Origin: an uncultured Bacilli bacterium
GTDB lineage: Bacteria > Bacillota_I > Bacilli_A > RF39 > UBA660
Assembly (NCBI GenBank): GCA_934162555.1
Contig: CAKPJE010000008.1
Span: 1-20,723 of the forward strand
Reading direction: 5' to 3'
Length of the DNA: 20,723 bases
Shown piece after piece: positions 15,369 through 20,723 of this stretch. The notes under the pieces are model-generated. The model was not told the DNA's origin. It saw only the letters and a program-made list of their open reading frames with translations, and made no database searches. Within the stretch, counting starts at the first letter, position 1. Every line of letters starts with the position of its first letter. A program made the position numbers and the translations under genes.

Positions 15369-15702
15369 ATAATACACTTCTTTTTACGGATATTATTGTT
15401 GGGTTATCTAATACTTTATTTAGTAAAGGGGTTATTAATTTTACTTTTCTTGTTAGTTTTAGTTCTATAAATTCTCCATTTATATTTTTTTCTAGTGTTA
15501 TATCATTTTTATTTAAATATGTATTTATTTCATCTTCATTATTATTCATATATAATTCTGTTATATAGTCCAAATCATTTTCTAAATCGTATTTTTTATT
15601 TTGAATATTGAATAAGTCAAAAACACCAATTGTTAGTATTAATAGAATTGGCAATATAAGTATGAATTCAATTAAAGCTTGTCCCTTAGTATTTCTTCTC
15701 AT
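15361..15702 (-). CDS. tadE: TadE-like pseudopilin
   Basis: The 113-residue protein starts MRRNTKG with cleavage expected before QALIEFILILPILLILTIGVF: conserved Glu at +5, then a membrane helix, as in TadE minor pseudopilins processed by a prepilin peptidase. The rest (about 35-113) is polar with a hydrophobic patch (KLTRKVKLITPLLNKV). It is the first gene of the assembly operon, 25 bases after a predicted transcription start. It overlaps the next pseudopilin gene. No peptidase gene (TadV/CpaA) is found in the window. Confidence 0.82.
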   Translation of the reverse strand: MRRNTKGQALIEFILILPILLILTIGVFDLFNIQNKKYDLENDLDYITELYMNNNEDEINTYLNKNDITLEKNINGEFIELKLTRKVKLITPLLNKVLDNPTIISVKRSVLYE

Positions 15703-15726
15703 ATCGAATGCCCCTATTCTTAAATA

Positions 15727-15755
15727 ATTGTACCATTTTTTTTAGTCGTTTACAA
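15727..15755 (-). promoter_or_regulatory. Extended -10 SigA promoter of the tadE-tadC-murC operon
   Basis: On the minus strand TTGTAA (15750-15755) and TACAAT (15727-15732) are 17 bases apart, and the -10 is preceded by TGG, giving an extended -10 (TGGTACAAT). The predicted start is near 15720, about 18 bases before the tadE ATG. Confidence 0.75.
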
Positions 15756-15790
15756 TAGATTTAAAAATATTTCCTTAAATTTTACTATTT

Positions 15791-15821
15791 TAAAAAGATT
15801 CAAAATTTTGTTTTGAATCTT
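15791..15821 (-). terminator. Intrinsic terminator after the LRR protein gene
   Basis: An 11-bp perfect stem (AAGATTCAAAA at 15795-15805 against TTTTGAATCTT at 15811-15821) with a 5-base loop is followed on the minus strand by more U. The gene's TAA overlaps the first bases of the stem. It separates the LRR gene from the assembly operon's promoter. Confidence 0.85.
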
Positions 15822-17664
15822 AATAATTTGGTATTATAATAGCGCGGAAACCATAATAACCATTTTCATCAGCCCTACTTGTAAATGTAAATTTTACATA
15901 ATTACTATTAATTGTTATTTTTTCATCGATTGTAACCCTATCATCAGTATAATATTTTTTACCATTATTAATAGAAGTGGTAGCCGTACTAGAGTCAAAA
16001 ATTTGAAAATAGTAACGACTATCAGTTGTCTGATATTGCAATAGTACAGTTAAACTCTTTGCCCCACTAAATGTTTTTGTTCCAACTACAGCATTACTCT
16101 GCGAAGCAGCATATGGGTAATGAGCAGTTTGAATAGTAGCACAGTCAACGGTTGTTATATCAGTTATTGTTGCATTTGTATTTGGCATTACAAATTTATT
16201 TCCTTCAATAATTTCACCATTTAATTTAAATGACGTTACATATTTGGTGCCATCAGTTGATATAAGCCTACCAATTGTACCACTTAATCTATTTGGTATT
16301 TCATAGTTTATATTAGAGTTACCACTAATTGTTATAGTATTATTTTGCGGAATAACCGATGATAAAACAATATTCCCTTTGCCTGTTGCTTTCATACCTT
16401 GAGCAATTGAACTTGCATCAGAAGTATAATTAACAGTTATTTTTGCACCACTTTCAGTGGCAGCACCAGAAAACATTGATCTATATTCTTCAGAGTAAAT
16501 ATTAGTACCCGTTACATTGATTGTAGCAATTATTTTACTACAATATCCAAACATCCAACTGGCCGAAACAACACTTGTTGTATCCAAAACGACATTTCCT
16601 AAAGTTGTTAAAAGCATGCATCTATGAAACATAGAACCTATATTTTCTACTTTCGAAGTATCAAAACCACTTAAATTTAAAGTCGTTAGTTTTGAACACC
16701 AAGAAAACATATGCTGCATATCCTTAACATTCGAGGTGTTAAAATCACCTAAATCTAAGCTTGTTAATGATGAACACTGGGTAAACATAGCATTCATACT
16801 TGTTACTTTTGATGTGTTAAAATTACTTAAATTCAAACTTGTTAAAGATGTACAATTTGAAAACATAAATCCCATATCAGTTACATTTGATGTATAAAAA
16901 TTATTATTAAAAGCAATAGCTATCAAACTAGTATAACTTTGAAATAAACGCCTAGAAAAATTTGGAGCATACACCCTATATTTACTTAATATATGTAAAT
17001 CGTATTTACTACTATCACTACTATTAGTAGTCAAATAAGCATACACCTTTTTACTTTGCGTACTACTTTCAGAAATATCCCAACACTTATTTGAACTAGT
17101 ACAACTACTTGGTAACCCGGTTAAACTCTTTTTAAACTCAATATTTTTTATTTTAGTTCTATAAGTATCACTCCAAAATTCACTTTTAGCATTATATCCA
17201 TTCTTCATAAAAGCATATTCAGCAATTATTTTTGCTTTGGTTTTAACAAACACATTACCATTTGCAGTACTACTAGATTTATAATATATCGTTAAATTTT
17301 CAATACTATTTTTCTCTATCTCACCAATATATAAATTATTTTCAATTACATTATTACAAGCACTATCAGTACAAAACTTAATATCACTCGGCAAATTATT
17401 ACTAACAAATTCAATATTATAATCAGAGTCCTTAGTACTATTAGTAGTATTTAAATTAACTATAAATGATCCTGTACTAGAACTAATAGGAACCTTAAAA
17501 TAATCATTTTCCTCAGTACCACCATTAACATTAACCTTAAAAATCCAGTCTTTTACATTACCACTTATATTACCAACTATCGTGCTATTAAAAGATGAAT
17601 AAGTATAATTCAAAGTAACAAAAAGCAAAAATAACATAGATAAAATCAAAAATTTTTTTTGCAT
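15820..17664 (-). CDS. Secreted BspA/DUF285-type leucine-rich-repeat surface protein
   Basis: The 614-residue protein has a signal peptide (about 1-23) and then FNSTIVGNISGNV, which recalls the start of TasA/camelysin-like exported proteins of Firmicutes. Residues about 25-145 are beta-rich. Residues about 255-405 hold five units of roughly 25-26 residues of the pattern F(N/D)TSxVxxMxxMFxxCxxLTxLxLSx, the DUF285/BspA-like repeat; each unit keeps a Cys after the MF. The C-terminal part (420-614) contains a repeat-type beta domain (ISGNSNINYEIPNRLSG) and ends without an LPXTG or membrane anchor. BspA-like proteins bind host or bacterial surfaces. Lying between the pilin and the assembly genes, it may be a pilus-associated adhesin. 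Confidence 0.85.
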   Translation of the reverse strand: MQKKFLILSMLFLLFVTLNYTYSSFNSTIVGNISGNVKDWIFKVNVNGGTEENDYFKVPISSSTGSFIVNLNTTNSTKDSDYNIEFVSNNLPSDIKFCTDSACNNVIENNLYIGEIEKNSIENLTIYYKSSSTANGNVFVKTKAKIIAEYAFMKNGYNAKSEFWSDTYRTKIKNIEFKKSLTGLPSSCTSSNKCWDISESSTQSKKVYAYLTTNSSDSSKYDLHILSKYRVYAPNFSRRLFQSYTSLIAIAFNNNFYTSNVTDMGFMFSNCTSLTSLNLSNFNTSKVTSMNAMFTQCSSLTSLDLGDFNTSNVKDMQHMFSWCSKLTTLNLSGFDTSKVENIGSMFHRCMLLTTLGNVVLDTTSVVSASWMFGYCSKIIATINVTGTNIYSEEYRSMFSGAATESGAKITVNYTSDASSIAQGMKATGKGNIVLSSVIPQNNTITISGNSNINYEIPNRLSGTIGRLISTDGTKYVTSFKLNGEIIEGNKFVMPNTNATITDITTVDCATIQTAHYPYAASQSNAVVGTKTFSGAKSLTVLLQYQTTDSRYYFQIFDSSTATTSINNGKKYYTDDRVTIDEKITINSNYVKFTFTSRADENGYYGFRAIIIPNY

Positions 17665-17683
17665 AATCTTATCTTCCCTATCT

Positions 17684-17711
17684 AAAACAAGGCCAGTATA
17701 TAACTAGCCCT
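17684..17711 (-). terminator. Weak terminator or attenuator between pilin and LRR genes
   Basis: On the minus strand AGGGCTAGT (17703-17711) and ACTGGCCTT (17689-17697) form a 9-bp stem including two G-U pairs, loop TATAT, followed by G and U4. The short U-run suggests partial termination, giving more pilin than LRR mRNA. No separate promoter for the LRR gene is evident in the 67-base gap. Confidence 0.55.
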
Positions 17712-17731
17712 AATAAAAACATAATTACTTT

Positions 17732-17929
17732 TTAAGGATTAGTGCTTACACATTTACCCTCACCAGGATTTTCTCCTTCAACATATACCTTATCAGTCAA
17801 AGTACACGCAGTCTTAGTCATTGAATCTTGAATGTATCCACCAAACATTTTCAAAACACTAACAATAATAACACTTATAACTGCAATTATAAGTAAATAT
17901 TCAACTAAAGCCTGTCCTTTTCTATTCAT
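17732..17929 (-). CDS. flp: Flp-type IVb pilin
   Basis: The 65-residue prepilin has leader MNRKG, cleavage expected before QALVEYLLIIAVISVIIVSV, Glu at +5 (residue 10) and the Tyr beside it, all hallmarks of Flp pilins. Two cysteines (42 and 60) in the short C-terminal tail could form a disulfide. Flp pilin is the major subunit of the Tad pilus used for tight adherence. AAGGTAGG precedes the ATG. It is the first gene of the locus and has the strongest promoter in the window. Prepilin peptidase is not encoded here. Confidence 0.93.
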   Translation of the reverse strand: MNRKGQALVEYLLIIAVISVIIVSVLKMFGGYIQDSMTKTACTLTDKVYVEGENPGEGKCVSTNP

Positions 17930-17951
17930 ACTATACCTACCTTCTACTTAT

Positions 17952-17980
17952 ATTCTATATTTTTTTGTGCTATTTGTCAA
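17952..17980 (-). promoter_or_regulatory. SigA promoter of the Flp pilin gene
   Basis: TTGACA (17975-17980, consensus) and TAGAAT (17952-17957) are 17 bases apart on the minus strand, with start expected near 17945. It overlaps the promoter of the divergent DUF192 gene. Confidence 0.85.
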
Positions 17981-17993
17981 GATATGATATACT
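17965..17993 (+). promoter_or_regulatory. Extended -10 promoter of the DUF192 gene
   Basis: TATACT (17988-17993) is preceded by TGA, an extended -10; a weak -35, TTGTGC, lies 17 bases upstream (17965-17970). Start is expected near 18000, ten bases before the ATG at 18010, leaving just the AAGGGTGG-type ribosome-binding site. Confidence 0.6.
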
Positions 17994-18009
17994 ATTAAGG
18001 GTGGAAAAA

Positions 18010-18294
18010 ATGGAATTAAAAAATGCAAAAAATTTTAAAGATAGATTACTAGGATTAATGTTTAAAAAAAACATAAACTATTGCTTATGTTTTAAAAAAT
18101 GTAACAGTATTCATACCTTTTTTATGAAAGAAAATATCATAGTAGTATTCACAGATAAAAATAAAAAAATTCTAAAAATTAAAAACACCCCCAAAAATAG
18201 AATCCTATTTTGTAAAGGTGCTTATTATACATATGAATTCCCAAACTATGCAAGTATGGATGACATCAATTATATTTTAAAATCAAATTCATAA
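18010..18294 (+). CDS. DUF192-family protein
   Basis: The only convincing plus-strand gene. The 94-residue product follows the DUF192 pattern: RLLGLMFKKN at the start, then FKKCNSIHTFFMKENIIVVFTDKNKKILKIKNTPKNRI with the IHTFFMK core, and a late CKGAYYTYEFP. DUF192 proteins are small beta-barrel-like proteins whose function is not established. A longer reading from 17965 is possible, but ATG at 18010 is chosen because GGGTGG lies just upstream and the extra residues have no family match. It is transcribed divergently from the pilin gene, sharing the promoter region, and its end overlaps the end of obg by 25 bases. A link to the pilus locus is only positional. Confidence 0.85.
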   Translation: MELKNAKNFKDRLLGLMFKKNINYCLCFKKCNSIHTFFMKENIIVVFTDKNKKILKIKNTPKNRILFCKGAYYTYEFPNYASMDDINYILKSNS

Positions 18295-19538
18295 TCTAAA
18301 ATATAAATTGTATCTCCCTCTTCACAACCTAATTTTATTAAAGCCTCATCAATACCCAAATGTCTAAGTTTATTCTCGAATCTTAAAACAGATTCCTCAG
18401 TTTGAAACTTAGTCATTTTTAATATTCTCTCAACCTTTTCTCCAGAAATACGATATTTATGATCAGCTATCTTTTGAATCTTAAAAGGTTCCTCTTTTTT
18501 AAATTTATATAAAATATGTCCCTCTAAATTCTCATCCTTTTTAATATTTTCTTTAGGTAACTTAGAAAGCATATCACCTAAAACATTTACAACCTTATCT
18601 AACCCCTTATTAGTACTGGCGCTAACAGGATAAACAGGAAGATTAACCTTCTTTCTAAATTTCTCTAAATTATTATTAAAATCAATATCAACCTTATTCG
18701 CAATCACAATCATAGGTCTTTCTAGTAATGTTTTATCATATTCCTCTAATTCTTTGTTTATCTTAACAAAATCATCATAAGGATCTCGACCCTCATAACC
18801 AGAAATATCAACAACATGAGCAATAACTCTTGTTCTTGCAATATGCCTTAAAAATTGATCACCAAGTCCCTCACCATTAGAAGCACCCTCAATCAACCCT
18901 GGTAAATCAGCAACAACAAATGAATTATTACCAGATTTAACAACTCCTAAATTTGGACTTAGTGTTGTAAAATGATAAGCAGCAATTTTAGGCTTAGCGG
19001 CTGATATGACAGAAATAATAGTTGACTTACCAACACTAGGCATACCAACAAGACCAACATCAGCAAGCAATTTTAATTCAACCTTTAAATGTTTACTCTC
19101 GCCTTCTTCGCCATTTTCAGCATATGAAGGACAAGAATTAGTACGCGTAGCAAGCGCGATATTGCCACGACCACCACGACCACCTAAAGCAACAATAGCT
19201 TCTTCTCCATTTTCAGTTAAATCAGCAATTATCTCATTATTCGCAGTATCAGTTACAATAGTACCAACAGGTACCCTTACTATCATATCATCTGCGCTTT
19301 TACCCATTTGGCCTTTACCTAAACCATTCTCGCCTCGATCACCCTTAATTAATTTTTTATATTTCAAATCAATCAAAGTATTTAAACCCTCATCAGCTTT
19401 AAAAATGATATCCGCGCCCTTACCGCCATTACCACCATAAGGACCACCCATTTCAATATACTTTTCTCTTCTAAAAGCCATACAACCATTGCCACCATGG
19501 CCAGCTATAACATCTATATAAACTTCATCAATAAACAT
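18270..19538 (-). CDS. obg: Obg/CgtA GTPase
   Basis: The 422-residue protein has the glycine-rich Obg domain (1-158: GHGGNGC, GGPYGGNGGKGAD, GGRGGRGN), a GTPase domain with G1 GMPSVGKS (165-172), G3 DLPG (211-214), G4 NKVD (281-284) and G5 SAS (306-308), and a C-terminal OCT domain (about 340-422) as in Bacillus Obg. Obg acts in 50S ribosome assembly and in B. subtilis also influences the general stress response and sporulation initiation. GAGGTG precedes the ATG. It has its own SigA promoter and meets the convergent DUF192 gene tail to tail, with no terminator seen between them. Confidence 0.97.
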   Translation of the reverse strand: MFIDEVYIDVIAGHGGNGCMAFRREKYIEMGGPYGGNGGKGADIIFKADEGLNTLIDLKYKKLIKGDRGENGLGKGQMGKSADDMIVRVPVGTIVTDTANNEIIADLTENGEEAIVALGGRGGRGNIALATRTNSCPSYAENGEEGESKHLKVELKLLADVGLVGMPSVGKSTIISVISAAKPKIAAYHFTTLSPNLGVVKSGNNSFVVADLPGLIEGASNGEGLGDQFLRHIARTRVIAHVVDISGYEGRDPYDDFVKINKELEEYDKTLLERPMIVIANKVDIDFNNNLEKFRKKVNLPVYPVSASTNKGLDKVVNVLGDMLSKLPKENIKKDENLEGHILYKFKKEEPFKIQKIADHKYRISGEKVERILKMTKFQTEESVLRFENKLRHLGIDEALIKLGCEEGDTIYILDYEFDFKI

Positions 19539-19561
19539 TTTTTCACCTCTTTTGCATTTAA

Positions 19562-19590
19562 ATTATACATTTATACTCTAATTTAGTCAA
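19562..19590 (-). promoter_or_regulatory. SigA promoter of obg
   Basis: On the minus strand TTGACT (19585-19590) and TATAAT (19562-19567) are 17 bases apart. A 7-bp inverted repeat (ATACTCT at 19573-19579, AGAGTAT at 19590-19596) brackets the -35 and could be an operator or the remains of a terminator for the upstream gene. Confidence 0.75.
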
Positions 19591-19595
19591 GAGTA

Positions 19596-20723
19596 TCACT
19601 TACCTAATTTATTTATATTAACTATTTCTATATCTTTCCTAAAATCATCAATTAATTCATTCACAAAAACAGAAGAATTTAAAGGTGTGAATAAATATAC
19701 CTTTTCTTTAGTTCTAGTAAGCGCAACATAAAATAATCGTCTTTCTTCATCATACAAATATTTTATCTTACTTCTACTTACAAATCTTAAAATCTTATCA
19801 TCAACCATCTTATTCGGAAAACCTAATGTTTTATTATATAAATTAATAATAATTACATTATCGCATTCTAATCCCTTAGATTTATGAACCGTTAAATAAC
19901 TAATATCTACATTCTTATTTTTTAAATAAATAATCTTATTATCCCTAATAACAAAATCATTATCCAAATAACCATTAATATCACTATTATTTCTACCTAA
20001 AATAAGTATTTTTTTATTCTTTTGATATATTTTAAGAATTAACTTTTTTAAATCCTTTTTATTTTTATATCTAACTACTACAATAGGTTTATTAATATGT
20101 TTAAAAGATTTTAGATTTTTTTGAATCTGATATCTATTTTTCATAATAAATTTACCTGCTATTTTTATAAGTTCATTACTATTTCTATAAGTACTAGAAA
20201 TTTTAAGAACCCGGGAATTTTTAAAATATTTACTAAAATTATTAAATAAATCAAGATCACATCCCGTAAAACGATAAATAGACTGGAAATCATCACCAAC
20301 AACCATCAATTTAGAATTTGTTTTTTCTATAATTGCTTTAATAAGCTCAAACCTTATATAACTAGTATCTTGGTATTCATCAATAATAATGTATTTAGTA
20401 TTATTTGAATAATTTTTTTGAACTTCAGATGTAGCTTTAATTAACATATCATCAAAATCAATCTCATTATTTTCATCCAAATAATCCATATATTCAATAT
20501 AAATATTTAAAATCAAAATAAGTAAATATTTTTCTCTTTTATAATTCTTTAAATTAAAAATATTTCTTGCCTTTTTTAGAAAAGAATTAAAATCTTCTAA
20601 TTTATAACTATTGCACTTAAACATTTTAATAAAAGTACTTATTAATTTTTCTACATTAACAATATTTTCTTGAGAAGAAGTTTCTCCACAAGACATTAAA
20701 TTAGGTGTGATAAGAAATAAAGA
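19596..20723 (-). CDS. UvrD/Rep-type (SF1A) DNA helicase, N-terminal part outside window
   Basis: The frame is open to the window edge, so the start and the Walker A motif are outside; the visible 375 codons cover motifs II to VI: IIIDEYQDTS (II, Walker B), VVGDDFQSIYRFTGCD (III), STYRNS (IV), LTVHKSKGLECDNVIIINL (V) and RRLFYVALTRTK (VI). Proteins of this kind unwind DNA 3' to 5' in repair or replication restart. The part after motif II is compact, with a short 2B domain, so it looks smaller than UvrD or PcrA and could be a UvrD-like helicase of a different subfamily. It ends 57 bases before obg; no terminator is obvious. Confidence 0.9.
   Translation of the reverse strand, partial: SLFLITPNLMSCGETSSQENIVNVEKLISTFIKMFKCNSYKLEDFNSFLKKARNIFNLKNYKREKYLLILILNIYIEYMDYLDENNEIDFDDMLIKATSEVQKNYSNNTKYIIIDEYQDTSYIRFELIKAIIEKTNSKLMVVGDDFQSIYRFTGCDLDLFNNFSKYFKNSRVLKISSTYRNSNELIKIAGKFIMKNRYQIQKNLKSFKHINKPIVVVRYKNKKDLKKLILKIYQKNKKILILGRNNSDINGYLDNDFVIRDNKIIYLKNKNVDISYLTVHKSKGLECDNVIIINLYNKTLGFPNKMVDDKILRFVSRSKIKYLYDEERRLFYVALTRTKEKVYLFTPLNSSVFVNELIDDFRKDIEIVNINKLGK

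Noticed and set aside
16610..17060. Repeats in the LRR gene considered as DNA repeats
   Set aside because: The units are similar in protein but diverged in DNA, so they are old protein repeats, not a mobile or array feature.
19006..19440. 144-codon plus-strand frame
   Set aside because: Antisense to the glycine-rich Obg domain; its Pro/Ser-rich product is the complement of Gly codons.

Overview
The window is an AT-rich chromosome segment from a spore-forming, Gram-positive-type bacterium, most likely an uncultured low-GC Bacilli/Erysipelotrichia-like gut lineage. The evidence is the spoIIA-spoVA gene order, the absence of outer-membrane components in the pilus locus, near-consensus SigA promoters, a T-box leader, and TGA used as a stop codon (standard code 11). 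Almost every gene lies on the minus strand, so transcription runs from high to low coordinates. The single clear plus-strand gene is a small DUF192 protein.

Region by region, from right to left in the direction of transcription: the right edge holds a UvrD/Rep-type helicase cut by the window, followed by obg with its own SigA promoter. Next is a Flp/Tad pilus locus: a Flp pilin (17732-17929), a secreted BspA/DUF285 leucine-rich-repeat protein, then an operon with its own extended -10 promoter encoding TadE, a TadG-like protein, TadZ, TadA/CpaF, a TadB carrying an N-terminal Ig-like extension, TadC and a divergent MurC. No prepilin peptidase lies inside the window. An internally deleted IS200/IS605-type tnpB element follows (about 8925-9430), then lysS, and argS behind an arginine T-box leader.

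The left third is the sporulation cluster: a secreted coiled-coil protein, a short SpoIIAA-like STAS protein, a SigF-type sigma factor and spoVAC-spoVAD-spoVAE. The sigF-spoVA order matches Bacillus subtilis, but spoIIAB is missing, the SpoIIAA-like protein lacks the phosphorylatable serine, and sigF has no ATG/GTG/TTG start before the middle of its region 2. spoVAC is preceded by a match to the forespore SigG consensus. At the left edge lies the 5' two thirds of a largely intact tnpB, a relative of the decayed copy upstream of lysS.

How it fits together: the pilus genes form three linked transcription units (pilin; pilin read-through into the LRR protein across a weak hairpin; assembly genes plus murC). 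The sporulation genes would make the forespore sigma factor and the dipicolinic-acid channel. argS is under tRNA-Arg control. The most unusual points are the start-less sigF with an A7 slippery run just upstream, the Ig-TadB fusion, and the tnpB-less element that keeps its left end and an omegaRNA-like right end.
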